Assembly: GCA_003259005.1 (NCBI GenBank)
Contig: QLII01000003.1
Span: forward strand, 1-64,000
Reading direction: 5' to 3'
DNA from: Spirosoma telluris
GTDB lineage: Bacteria; Bacteroidota; Bacteroidia; Cytophagales; Spirosomataceae
DNA length: 64,000 nucleotides
Shown: piece by piece, positions 42,395-52,377 of the stretch
Position numbering within the stretch: the first letter of the stretch is position 1
How the letters are laid out: every line of letters starts with the position of its first letter
Program-made: the position numbers and the translations under genes
Notes under the pieces: generated by a model
The model's input: only the letters and a program-made list of their open reading frames with translations
Databases searched by the model: none
What the model was told of the DNA's origin: nothing

Positions 42395-45300
42395 ATGAAC
42401 GAAAAGCAGCAAAGAATTCACGAGGGGTTAAAGAGCTTAGGTATTGACCTGGAAGTGTTTTATCAGGAAGGGATAGCAATTTATCACGGAAATTCTCCCC
42501 TTAAAGCCCATTATCTGGCTCACACGGCCCGAGAAATTGACAGTATGATCCGCGATACATTTTCGACGGATACTACCAAGAAAGCACTTGAGAAAAAGCT
42601 AAAAGTTAATAAGGATGACAGAAAAGGACTTATCGCATCCATTTTAGCTAGCTTGGGGATTGAACAAGAAACCCCGTTTGCCCGGAAATGGCATGACGTG
42701 TCGAATAATTTTGCTGAAATAGCCCATCGTAACAGCCGAAGTAAAGAGCCCCGGATTGCCCAGGAGGGCATGGAAATATGGGATGCTTATGAAGATATAT
42801 TAGACGAATTAGTAGGTAATTATTATAGTTTGAAGCGAGTCGTTGACAATGGGTTTAATTTTACCAACCTCACGGCTAAAGACCAGGGCGGCAATCTAAA
42901 GGTTCATGATATTATTGACCGCTTACCGTTCCTGTTTAATATAAGCGCCATTAAATTTTATTTTTTTCGCAACCTTGAATCAGATATCTGGCTAATTCCC
43001 TTACACGAAAAAGGATTCTTTAGTCCCCAATCTATTCAACCGCAATTCAGACTAAATGATCAATTAAACATCCCAAACTGGATTGAGGGCCAATACTTGA
43101 TTAAAGTAGCGAAACAAAATGTTGGCGCTGGGAACGAAGAAATTACGAAAGTACTCAATGAAATTGTTACTGCCTACCTTTTGAGCAACGATGAAGGAGG
43201 CCATGCCGCTTCTAATTCGATCGCGGCTATGTACGTAGCTGAATTAATCTGTTTACTACCCGAAAATGGCTATTTGTTGCCCAATAAATTAAGCTTTCTG
43301 GAGAATCAGATTCTGAGGCAGTCTTTACTAAATGATACGATAGTCAGGGATTATCTAGGCATTATGATTCAGTATGGATCGAAGCAACTGCTGGAGAGAA
43401 TTCTGATTTCGTTACTAACACCTTTAAAGTTAGCCAGTTCAGAAGAAGACCTGTCATTTCTGGACGACGAAACTTTCACATTTATTGAATCAGCTCGGAA
43501 TTATCAAAGCCCGATCAGGGAATATAATCTATATCATTTATTCACTCACACAGTTGCAATACGGACTCTTTTGGGAGACCCATTTATCGATAGGCTTATT
43601 AAAATTACAATTGAATTCTATAAACAGGAACCGAGTTTTTTTGACCAGTATGAAATTGGTCAGGTCGACTACCATGCAGACGTTAACCATTATTCAGGTT
43701 CACCATTTAAAACGCTGATACAGGTAACCTTTGCTTTACTGAATGCAGATATTGATCGTTCGATGCCCTTTGCGGCTACCTTATTGGATTCAGGTGCCAC
43801 GATCCTACAGAAACTATTTTTGGAGTTATTAACGCGGAATTTTTCACAGCTAAAGGATCTGTTTTTATCCTATAGCTCATTGTTGCTGAACAACATAGAC
43901 TTAATCGAGGGTTTAAAATCAATTTTTAATACCCACAGAGATGATTTCTCGGCAGAAGAGGTCGCACAACTGACGGGTCAAATCGATAACCTGCTTTCCG
44001 GTAATGACTGGTATTCTGCTCATTTCAGCGAAGAAGAAGTACGCCGTTTCAGAGCGTTGACCATCCTGTCCTTTCTAAAGCCTTTTGAGCCTACCTTTGC
44101 GGAGATCGTCCATCCTTACACCCAAAAATGGACGGCTGAACTGCCACCTCCGCCCTCTATAACAGATGAATCATTCCCATTTTATCAAGAACTGGTTTTC
44201 CCAGAATTCAATACGCTTTCCTATGGGGAAGTAGTTCAACTGTTGCAATCAGAGACAAATAACGCGTATCAGGAGGCAACTCTTGCAAGCCGCTTATTGG
44301 AAGATGTACAAGACGAACCTTATAAATACTTTACTGATCTTACACCCGTCCACTCGCTTAAACCCGTCTTCAGAAATGCGATACTGTCCGCGGTCAAAGG
44401 GATGACGTATGCGAATACATTTACATACTGGGTAGAACTGATTGAGTTTGTCAAACAATCCATTCAAGCCGAAAGCTTCACATCAGAGAATCAGCAGAAT
44501 TATCAGTTTATAGTTGAGGTTAGTCACCTTTTTATTGAAAAGACAACTCATGACGAGACTGCCGTTAGCCTGGAACTGACAGCGGAAATTATTCAGATTA
44601 ATTTAAGCCTACTACCAAGTTTAAAACCTGAATTAGTCAGCACGCAGGGCTTACAAAATAAGATCTGGTCAATCCGTTATTATGCTGTGTTGCATAGTTT
44701 ATTAACGGCTTCACTGCGGTGGGGGCGAAATAGGCTCAAGGAGGAACCCGCGAGATTTTATCCAGCTGTCAAAGAAACACTAACTGAACTGCTTCAAACG
44801 CAAGATTCAATTGAACTGCATTATGTTCTGGGCAAGTTCTTTCGGAACCTATCTTATCTTGATTTCGATTGGTACCTACAAGTAATTCCAGAGCTGTTTC
44901 CTGAATCAGACCCATTGTGGTACAGTACATTTTCTGCTTATTTAACGCATACACCTTATTTATACTTGGATGTGTTTAAAAGGCTCGAAGGGGAGTACTA
45001 TCGGGCTATTCAAAATCCGCAGTTCGTCGAAAACGCGGATTTGGTATATACACTGCTCGAACATGCGGTAATGTTTCATCTTCATTTTAGGGAAAATGAA
45101 GATGAAACCAGTTTAGTCGATAAGATTATTCAGGATTGCAACCCCAGAATAATTAGAGCACTCGTACACTACTTGCTAAGTGACCGGTTTCCCCGCAGCG
45201 TTTTACCGGAGAATGACGGTAAAATCAGATCGCTTTGGAGCGCAATTTATCAACAAGTTATCAATCTTGAAGACTCCGATGATAAACAACATATTTTGGG

Positions 45301-45652
45301 TGCACTTGGCAACTTAGTCAAACACATGGCTACGCTTAACGAACAGGTTTTTGAGTGGTTAGACTCATCGTTTGAGCATGAAAAAAACGGCTTGAATACA
45401 TTAACGTTTTTTGAGGCATTGCTGCTTCACCTCGAACGTGATCCAGAAAGTGTTGGCAGACTACTTCTCTTATATAGTAATCACGTCAATGAACACACCC
45501 ATTATATCTACGGTATTGAAAAATTGACGGTGCTAGTTCATTACTTATATAAGAAGGGCTACAGAGCGATAGCTGATCAACTCTGTGATCAATTTGGGCG
45601 GAAAGGGTTCAACGATTTCGACCACATCTTTAGCGAAAACCATAAGCGTTAA
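42395..45652 (+). CDS. Large uncharacterised, probably all-helical protein after the ubiquitin-like operon
   Basis: I do not recognise this 1085-residue protein. It has no signal peptide, no clear transmembrane segment and no nucleotide-binding motif. The first 170 residues contain AHYLAHTAREIDSMIRD and KWHDVSNNFAEIAHRNSRS, a helical bundle with conserved-looking His/Arg/Asn that loosely recalls HEPN-like domains. The rest looks like long helical repeats rich in Leu, Phe and Tyr. It follows the patatin gene on the same strand after a 129-bp gap, so it may have its own promoter or be the last gene of the same unit. A sensor or adaptor role in the system is a guess from position and from the build of other large defence proteins. 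Confidence 0.55.
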   Translation: MNEKQQRIHEGLKSLGIDLEVFYQEGIAIYHGNSPLKAHYLAHTAREIDSMIRDTFSTDTTKKALEKKLKVNKDDRKGLIASILASLGIEQETPFARKWHDVSNNFAEIAHRNSRSKEPRIAQEGMEIWDAYEDILDELVGNYYSLKRVVDNGFNFTNLTAKDQGGNLKVHDIIDRLPFLFNISAIKFYFFRNLESDIWLIPLHEKGFFSPQSIQPQFRLNDQLNIPNWIEGQYLIKVAKQNVGAGNEEITKVLNEIVTAYLLSNDEGGHAASNSIAAMYVAELICLLPENGYLLPNKLSFLENQILRQSLLNDTIVRDYLGIMIQYGSKQLLERILISLLTPLKLASSEEDLSFLDDETFTFIESARNYQSPIREYNLYHLFTHTVAIRTLLGDPFIDRLIKITIEFYKQEPSFFDQYEIGQVDYHADVNHYSGSPFKTLIQVTFALLNADIDRSMPFAATLLDSGATILQKLFLELLTRNFSQLKDLFLSYSSLLLNNIDLIEGLKSIFNTHRDDFSAEEVAQLTGQIDNLLSGNDWYSAHFSEEEVRRFRALTILSFLKPFEPTFAEIVHPYTQKWTAELPPPPSITDESFPFYQELVFPEFNTLSYGEVVQLLQSETNNAYQEATLASRLLEDVQDEPYKYFTDLTPVHSLKPVFRNAILSAVKGMTYANTFTYWVELIEFVKQSIQAESFTSENQQNYQFIVEVSHLFIEKTTHDETAVSLELTAEIIQINLSLLPSLKPELVSTQGLQNKIWSIRYYAVLHSLLTASLRWGRNRLKEEPARFYPAVKETLTELLQTQDSIELHYVLGKFFRNLSYLDFDWYLQVIPELFPESDPLWYSTFSAYLTHTPYLYLDVFKRLEGEYYRAIQNPQFVENADLVYTLLEHAVMFHLHFRENEDETSLVDKIIQDCNPRIIRALVHYLLSDRFPRSVLPENDGKIRSLWSAIYQQVINLEDSDDKQHILGALGNLVKHMATLNEQVFEWLDSSFEHEKNGLNTLTFFEALLLHLERDPESVGRLLLLYSNHVNEHTHYIYGIEKLTVLVHYLYKKGYRAIADQLCDQFGRKGFNDFDHIFSENHKR

Positions 45653-45933
45653 TGCTTATTCTGTACCACTACTGTAGGGTAGTACTGGGGTTTGGTACCT
45701 AAATTGTCGTTTACATCAAAAGTGTACTAAGTTGTCTCAAAAATGGGCGTTTCGAGAAATTTGGTTGTCAGTTGAATTAACTATGGGAATAGTAATTCTG
45801 TTGATAGAACCCAGTAGTATACCCCTAAAGATATTTCTCAGGAACGTCGCCTGATTTCTATCAACAACAACCGACTCTTTTTACATAAAAATGACAAAAT
45901 GCTGAACTTGGTATCATTCGAATCATGCATTGC

Positions 45934-46527
45934 TCAGCCGACTGCAATAAAAAGCTGGGGAATCTCCTTCGTTTCCAGGTAAAGATTTACATAGTTCTGA
46001 TGAATCTGCTTCAAATTAGTATAAAGCGGTTGGTAAGCTTCAACTTGTAGAATCTTTTGATTAATATCATGACGTTCCAGTCGGGTAAAGTCCGATTCCC
46101 AAGTATCAGGTTTTTGTTCATAATTATTATTGGGCCGAAGCTTTAATTTAAGGTCCAAGTAAGCTCTGTCAATGGTATCGGGAAAACCCAGACGCTCGAA
46201 ATCAGATGCTAAATCAAGAATCTTTTCATTAATATGGTTGAATGATTTTGGTTTGTAGAGGATACTACGCCGAAGTTCATTCCCCTTCTGCCATAATACA
46301 TGTAAGGTTGTGTCAGTAGCATCTTTATGATTACCCCAAAAATAATTTACCCTACCCCATAGTATACCCGTTATAGCAAACGATTCATCAAAGAAGTCTT
46401 CTTCTGCAAGCTGCTTAAACAGTGCATAGGTCATGCTGCGGTTATTTACCGTGACGACCTTCAATTGAACCGTGGACGGCTGTATAGACACCTGACTAAC
46501 TGGTGGAAGTATATCATTTTTTTTCAT
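45934..46527 (-). CDS. Uncharacterised protein of the accessory island
   Basis: The 197-residue soluble protein is not one I recognise. It is rich in Asn, Lys and aromatic residues, with segments VKVVTVNNRSMTYALFKQL and GILWGRVNYFWG near the start and a helical C-terminal half (INQKILQVEAYQPLYTNLKQ). It starts 146 bases after the DUF4276-like gene on the same strand and could belong to the same transcription unit. The 281-base gap before it (45653-45933) shows no gene. Confidence 0.55.
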   Translation of the reverse strand: MKKNDILPPVSQVSIQPSTVQLKVVTVNNRSMTYALFKQLAEEDFFDESFAITGILWGRVNYFWGNHKDATDTTLHVLWQKGNELRRSILYKPKSFNHINEKILDLASDFERLGFPDTIDRAYLDLKLKLRPNNNYEQKPDTWESDFTRLERHDINQKILQVEAYQPLYTNLKQIHQNYVNLYLETKEIPQLFIAVG

Positions 46528-46673
46528 CCGTGTGGAGTTCAGACAGAGGGTATGCCCATGTAAATCAAGTTCGATTCTTTTTTGATGTAGCTATGTCCAC
46601 ATATTTAGGCTTTGAGCAATCAGATTTAACCTTGAGAGCTTTTTCCTGTATCGAATTAGCTATTTGGTAAAAA

Positions 46674-47339
46674 TTAATGTAAATACCCTAGCTCCCTAAA
46701 CGCATCCCGAACAGCTTCTTGAAATTTTTTAAAGGAAGGTAACAATACCAATTGAGCGATCTGGGCATTGATTCCTAAGGGTTCATAAAGGTCACCAATC
46801 GTGAGTTCATATCGATGTCGCCTGGTTTTATGCTTCTGGGAATGACGAATGGCTTCTTCAATACATGCCTTCGGATCAGCTATTCGTTCGGGTGGCCGAT
46901 CTATACCTAGTTCCGTATCAGTTAGGGTAGTATTCATCTCTTGTTTCAGGGCGATTTTATCGCCCAGCATCCAGGCTTCCACCATCCGCACTGGTACGAC
47001 GGGAACCAGATTCCGACAAAGGTCAGCTGTCTTATCTATCTGCACTCGATCAAAAGCCGGATTGATCCGATCCGCGAAGGCGTCCTTATCGGTTTCAGCA
47101 TCGGCATCTACATGCACACACATAACCATAATGCCATGTTCATCTGCCCGCTTTGCAGCATTAAACACATAGTCAGTGATAGCCGTTTTGTTTACTTCAA
47201 TGGGATCGACAGAATACACATCAATATCCGTAGCACACTCCATCGCCACTGTTTCAAACGTCCGGCGAATAATACCCCCTAAAAAACGATAATCTGTAGA
47301 ACCTTCTGCAATGATGCCAACTGTGATAATATTACTCAT
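46674..47339 (-). CDS. DUF4276-like TOPRIM-fold protein, partner of an AAA ATPase
   Basis: The 221-residue protein has TOPRIM-like acidic motifs. They are EGSTDYRFLGGIIRR at residues 11-25, a central strand MVMCVHVDADAETDKDAF (about 71-88) and VRMVEAWMLGDK (about 117-128). These match the DUF4276 group, thought to be a metal-dependent nuclease partner of AAA ATPases. Its ATG overlaps the stop of the ATPase gene by 8 bases, so the two are translationally coupled. The pairing parallels OLD-type and PARIS-type defence systems, where an ATPase senses the phage and a TOPRIM nuclease acts. Exact assignment to either is not supported. Confidence 0.8.
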   Translation of the reverse strand: MSNIITVGIIAEGSTDYRFLGGIIRRTFETVAMECATDIDVYSVDPIEVNKTAITDYVFNAAKRADEHGIMVMCVHVDADAETDKDAFADRINPAFDRVQIDKTADLCRNLVPVVPVRMVEAWMLGDKIALKQEMNTTLTDTELGIDRPPERIADPKACIEEAIRHSQKHKTRRHRYELTIGDLYEPLGINAQIAQLVLLPSFKKFQEAVRDAFRELGYLH

Positions 47340-48720
47340 TGGGGTGGGATAAGCTAAAAATTAACGCTTCGGCTTCAGCGCTCTCTAAGTATTTAATTAC
47401 CTGAGCTGCTGTTAATTTGATTTCTGCTTCTGCATAGTGTACCGATGTTTGAGCAGCATGAACAGGCAGAATTTTGGTGACTGGTAAAGTAATTCGCTTA
47501 TCCATGATAGTTGTGGCCTGGCTCACTAACTGTGCTAACCAGACTGTTGCAGTTTGACTACGTGTCAGTGTAAAGGTGTCTTTCACCAATACCGTCGAGT
47601 GCGTATTGATGATTACCTGTCTAAGCGGGAATGGTTCTTTCGTAAAATCAGTACACAGCTCAATTAACAGATCCATAACATCTTTTATTCGTAGTGGATG
47701 GATACCATTTTCAGGCTCCTCAAAGGCTAAGACACCCTTAAAGGTTTCATCATACGTGAGTATGCACAAAGCCAGCAAGCGTAATGTACCCGCCGACAAC
47801 ACCCTTGAGGTAAATCGGCGCTCATTCTGACTTTTTACTTGTATGACATACTGTTGATTAGCTTTATCATCAACGACGTCCAGATCAAGAAGACCCGGCA
47901 CTAAACTCGTTAATTTTCGGGCAATGGAACGTAACGCAAACGAGTCCTCGGCTTTTATCCGGTTTAGGACGGCCGCTACATTTTCGCCCGATAGAATCGG
48001 TTCGTCTTCTGAGTAATAAGGACTTGGTCGACTGAGCGTTTCTGGGACTAGCGTCGGAAACTGCCAGTTTCGTAATTCCTCTCGTACAGCCAAGAAGTGT
48101 GGTGTATCGGCTTTATTAAAACCACTCAGATATGTCTGTCGTATGCGCTTAACCGTTGTACCCTGAAAAGTACCTGTTTTAAAAGGGCCATTTCCGCCAT
48201 CCTGAGCATGAGCTCCTCCGGTACCTATGGTGTTAAACTGAAGTTTATAGTCCAACTGTTTTTGGGGTATCCAATTGGCTATAGAAGTTTTTGGAATATA
48301 ACGGCTTGGCCAGGAATCATCCGCCAAAATGGGCCAAAGCCACTCATCAATGACCGATAACTCCTTTTGGTCATCCAACCGCTGAATGGTTACTGAATAT
48401 CGTAATCGTGTATAGACTAGAACAGCTTCTGTATCCCAGTCATCTTTTACTTGTTGATCAACTAACAGATCCACTTCAAACGACATGGTGTTCGCGTACT
48501 GCCCATCGCCATAGTAGGTAAACTGTTCTATTGGCTCGCCACGTAGGCCACTAAACGCCTTTTTTAGATCCATCACTGCTAAGCGTGATAGTAGATGCAA
48601 CGCGTCAAATAGATTACTTTTACCAGCTGCATTCATGCCAGCGATAACAGTTAAGGGCGAAAATTCCATCTGGAAATTTCTAAAGCTTTTAAAGCCGTCT
48701 ATTTTAATGCGAGTTATCAT
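47332..48720 (-). CDS. AAA_21/RecF-like ATPase of a two-gene defence system
   Basis: The 462-residue ATPase starts best at 48720 (MITRIKIDGFKSFRNFQMEF), although the frame is open 18 codons further up. Walker A is GMNAAGKSN (about 30-38). The signature region is LSAGTLRLLALCIL. Walker B is VLAFEEPENGIHP, followed by a His switch region at INTHS. The middle insert is specific to this ATPase group. Such ATPases clamp DNA or foreign proteins and trigger a partner nuclease. The partner is the overlapping TOPRIM-like gene downstream. No frame break is present. A defence role is inferred from domain pairing and position in the island. Confidence 0.85.
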   Translation of the reverse strand: MITRIKIDGFKSFRNFQMEFSPLTVIAGMNAAGKSNLFDALHLLSRLAVMDLKKAFSGLRGEPIEQFTYYGDGQYANTMSFEVDLLVDQQVKDDWDTEAVLVYTRLRYSVTIQRLDDQKELSVIDEWLWPILADDSWPSRYIPKTSIANWIPQKQLDYKLQFNTIGTGGAHAQDGGNGPFKTGTFQGTTVKRIRQTYLSGFNKADTPHFLAVREELRNWQFPTLVPETLSRPSPYYSEDEPILSGENVAAVLNRIKAEDSFALRSIARKLTSLVPGLLDLDVVDDKANQQYVIQVKSQNERRFTSRVLSAGTLRLLALCILTYDETFKGVLAFEEPENGIHPLRIKDVMDLLIELCTDFTKEPFPLRQVIINTHSTVLVKDTFTLTRSQTATVWLAQLVSQATTIMDKRITLPVTKILPVHAAQTSVHYAEAEIKLTAAQVIKYLESAEAEALIFSLSHPNE

Positions 48721-48960
48721 ATACCTAATAGGTGGTAAGTTTTCGGAAACTAGGAACACATTACATCCTGACAAAAGCAGTTGTTCAGTGTGAAAAAAGT
48801 TCAGATGTAAAAAGGATTTACTTGAGCTAAACTTATAAAAACCAGTGCTGGTACTGCTCCCAGTCTACTGTTAACATTACTTTCTGTGGGTACATGTTGT
48901 CTGGGTCACTTAACTATCCTAGAAACAGGTTTGGCTTGAATAATGCCAGTAAAATCGGTA

Positions 48961-49887
48961 TCAGAAATCAAACTTGTTATTAGCCATATCTATTATTCTT
49001 GTGTATTGAAATAAGTCATCTTTACTTGTGTAAGCAGTTGCATTCGGAATATGAATATTGTCGATTGGACGAAATATCATTCGATCGCTTAGGAAATCAT
49101 CCTTGGGTTGATTGCCATACCCTTGCCCCCATAAGAATAAATACAACCCTTCTAAGGAAGGCATAAAGAAATAATATACTTTTTGACTAGTTCTGGGTTG
49201 AAGTTCAATATCATCATCAAAGAGATACATATTTGGAGAAAGATTTTCAGACGAAGTTGCGGTAAAAAAAACCTTTACTAATCCTTCTTTACGCAAGCCT
49301 TGTACAACATGTTCGATTTGAACCTTGTATTGATTTGCCTGCTGACCTATTTCTTGGAATTCATCAACCTTAGATTCACCATACAAGGCCTCCATGAACT
49401 CACTTGCCTCGAAATAGGTCAAACCTCGTGTAAGATCAACCGAATCAATTAGGACAGACGCAGGCCCTTTTTTATCATAAGTTTGTTTTAATATTTGATA
49501 AAGTATGTAATGAGTCCTAATCTGTAGGGAAGATAATCGATGAATGGATGATAGATAGAATACTCCAGCATCATGGTAGGGATTATCTTGGGTTGAAAGT
49601 AATACCCCAGCGTAATATTCCTTATTGATTGCTTCGGTTGAATAACTGGCTTCCGACCAAAGTCGCTCGGCAATTCGAGGTGGAATTTCATCAGTGACTT
49701 CCTTCCCCTGCTCTTCGGCTTTATTTCGCCGGATAACTAAAATTTCAGCGACTGAGGTCAACCGTTGAGCAATTACTTTACGGTATGTTTCAACCCAAGA
49801 GGTAAAATCTTTACCGAATAGGCCATCACTGGTTTTTGTAATTCCATACTTGATTACGAATTCAACAAGTTCATTTTCAAAGTCCAT
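48961..49887 (-). CDS. Uncharacterised protein, weakly Abi-alpha/DUF4393-like
   Basis: The 308-residue soluble protein has no clear catalytic motif. The segment IPPRIAERLWSEASYSTEAI followed by YYAGVLLSTQ and then LSSLQIRTHYILYQILKQ resembles the pattern of Abi-alpha (DUF4393) proteins linked to abortive infection. The match is by eye and weak. The C-terminal part has beta strands around QKVYYFFMPSLEGLYLFLWG. It lies 107 bases downstream of the SMC-like ATPase gene on the same strand, and its DNA is similarly A/T-rich, so the two may work together. Confidence 0.5.
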   Translation of the reverse strand: MDFENELVEFVIKYGITKTSDGLFGKDFTSWVETYRKVIAQRLTSVAEILVIRRNKAEEQGKEVTDEIPPRIAERLWSEASYSTEAINKEYYAGVLLSTQDNPYHDAGVFYLSSIHRLSSLQIRTHYILYQILKQTYDKKGPASVLIDSVDLTRGLTYFEASEFMEALYGESKVDEFQEIGQQANQYKVQIEHVVQGLRKEGLVKVFFTATSSENLSPNMYLFDDDIELQPRTSQKVYYFFMPSLEGLYLFLWGQGYGNQPKDDFLSDRMIFRPIDNIHIPNATAYTSKDDLFQYTRIIDMANNKFDF

Positions 49888-49994
49888 TGGTGTGTTAGTT
49901 TTTATTTAACCAGATCTTTTTCAGAAAATTTGTTGATTTGTGAATAGATGCCATTTAAATCTAGAAACATCAAAATATGGCGGCAGTTATCGAC

Positions 49995-52372
49995 CTACAC
50001 TTTATCTAATGTAAACCCACAGTTTTTACACCTGATACTATTTGATTCATATTGCAAAGGCATATTATCACAAGTACCGCTCTGACAAATAAGGCCATTC
50101 TCAATTTGAATCCATAACTTAACAACTGTTAAAAGCTCACTACTTGTAAATGATGTAGACGAGTTTTTATAGTGAGCAGAATAATTACGAAAACTTGATA
50201 AGCCATCTAAATCAGAGAAGAGCTTGTAAAGCGGATGCCTTTCGGAAAGCAAATCTCTTATGCGCTTTTTTAGAGGATTAAAAAGTTCGATCATACTATA
50301 TTGATTATCAATCCTATATTTTATGGCTGTTTGAAGATTCTGGTTTATTTCCTGCAAACGCCATTCTAGATATCGACCTAACTTTTGACCTGCACTAATG
50401 TTTTCATCATCATTTAATTCGTCGATTATTTCATCAATCGAATTTTTCGCTAATTTGTATTTTGGCCCAGAAGAGCTGTCCCAGCCTTGAAATTTATATT
50501 TTATCCAATTTGGAAATCGGTTTTGAATCTGGTCATACCAAATTTGATCATGCGTCAATATTAGGAATTGGTGATCAGGGAAATTTGCTTTTATTAAAGA
50601 TAAAACTTTGGGCCTTTTATGAGCATCAAAACTATTAATGATGTCATCAAGGATTATAAATTTAAAATCTTCATTAAAGATTTTAATTGACGCTAAAAAT
50701 ATTGCTAAACCAAAGCTGTTGACTTGGGATTCACTCAATACTTTAAAAGCTGGTGACACTTTTTTACTAACGAATTCAATTTCTAATTCAACGGCTTTAC
50801 TTTTACCAGTTATTAAATTTACGGTTGGGTTCTTTATATGAGCGCTATCCTCTTCAAGGGTTTCAAAGTAGGTAACAACATTACTCGCGATTTTATCAAA
50901 TGATTCCTGCATTTTATCGCGAATAAAATTGTTAAAGGACTCCACAATCTGCGAATAATTGCATTTTACATTACTTAGGTAAGTTACCTGTTTAGAAAGT
51001 TTTCTAAAAAAGAAATAAGCCGTTGACGCATCTTTTGCCCTATGATAATCGTTTGATAGCTCCTTTATTGAACTATCACTTTCAAGAATATCAATTTTAT
51101 CTTTTAATATTTTTCTTACCTTACTTTCAAAATCTACAATTTGCTCTATTTGACTAACAAATGGCGCTTTGCTAATATTAATTGCTTTAATGTCAACAAT
51201 ATCTTGTTCAATTATAGTCAATGCATTTGCAAGTTCATCAGAACATAATTTATTAACAGAAGTAAACTCACTAAATTCAATGTACCCATTTATTTCTTGG
51301 TAATTTGTTTGCACTTCGTAGTGTACTCTTTAAAAATGCTTACTAGCTCATTTTGAAGTGCTGTAAATTCATTTTTTCTTTCGTGAAGATCCTTAAGTGT
51401 ATGGTGTTTATTTTGGATATGTACTACTAAGTTTCCTAAATATAATTCATCACATAATGGGCATGGTCCTCCATCATGATAATTATTCTCCAAGACTTCC
51501 AAGCTCGATTTGTAAAGATTTACTAAAAGCAAATCTTTAATGCTTTTCTCGTCCGCTTTAAGCGTGTTGAATAAAGTTTCTAAATTTATTATCTTTTCTG
51601 TAAGGGAATGAACGGGGTAAAATCGATTTAAACTCTGCTCTAACTCTTTTAATGTCGAAAGTTCCTTTGCTTTAGGGTCATTAGCTACTAAATCTTTTAA
51701 ACTAAATATTAACCTTTTGCTGTCGACCAGCTTATCAATCGTAGGCTGTTTGTAACTGATTGCTATTGTGTTGAGAAAAGCTAATACATCCGCCGTTGAT
51801 GGGTTATCAGTACCTAATTGTTCTCTCAATCCTGTCTTGGCTTGTTCATACTCAACCGAAAATTTGGTTAACTTATCTTCAAGCTTATTTTCGGCTGTTA
51901 GTAATTTTTCCTGAAAAGAAATTAGGGTATCAAATCCGAGGTATTTCGCCAAGTATTTATATTTGTCTGTTTTAGTAAAATAGACAAACTGTTGTAAGTC
52001 TTTATACCTTAGATGAAAGGGATGCTTAGCTTTCTCCTTGAAGGCCGCATAATCCCCAGTTATAATAGGGTCTTTTATTTTCTTTTTATTGTACTGTATT
52101 TTTATATTTTCGATTTTAGGGTCTGTAAATTCAACTTCCAGGTAAGTATTTTCTCCATTTGAATTTCTATTTGGGTAATCCGCTTCCCCTGCGCCTTCTC
52201 TTGCTAAATGGTCAATTTTATGATTGTGCAACCATTCCCAAGAATCCACAATTGAGCTTTTCCCACTTCCATTCTTTCCAAATATTACTAGGGAAGAATT
52301 ATTTTTTAAATCAAATTCAATCGGAAGGCTAATCCCTCGGAAATTTTCAATTTTAAACCGTTTAATAATCAT
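49995..52372 (-). CDS. SMC-like zinc-hook ATPase with a C-terminal RNxxxH (HEPN-like) motif
   Basis: Two overlapping frames, 360 and 439 codons, look like one 792-residue ATPase. One missing T in 51293-51295 (plus strand) would join KEYTTKCKQITKK to INGYIEFSEF. The N-terminal half has Walker A GKNGSGKSS (about residue 33), then coiled coils around a zinc hook, CPLC with a later HIQNKHH (about 303-320). The C-terminal half has an ABC signature-like LSESQVNSFG and Walker B FKFIILDDIINSF. After this come helices containing SSFRNYSAHYK (about 725), a HEPN-type RNxxxH site. The protein ends in a CQSGTC...CKNCGF zinc ribbon. This order recalls RloC-type anticodon nucleases. Two separate genes with a GTG start at 51314 remain possible. 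Confidence 0.75.
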
Positions 52373-52377
52373 TTTAT

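Noticed and set aside
46674..48720. PARIS system
   Set aside because: The ATPase/TOPRIM pairing is similar, but the partner looks like DUF4276 rather than the DUF4435 AriB protein.
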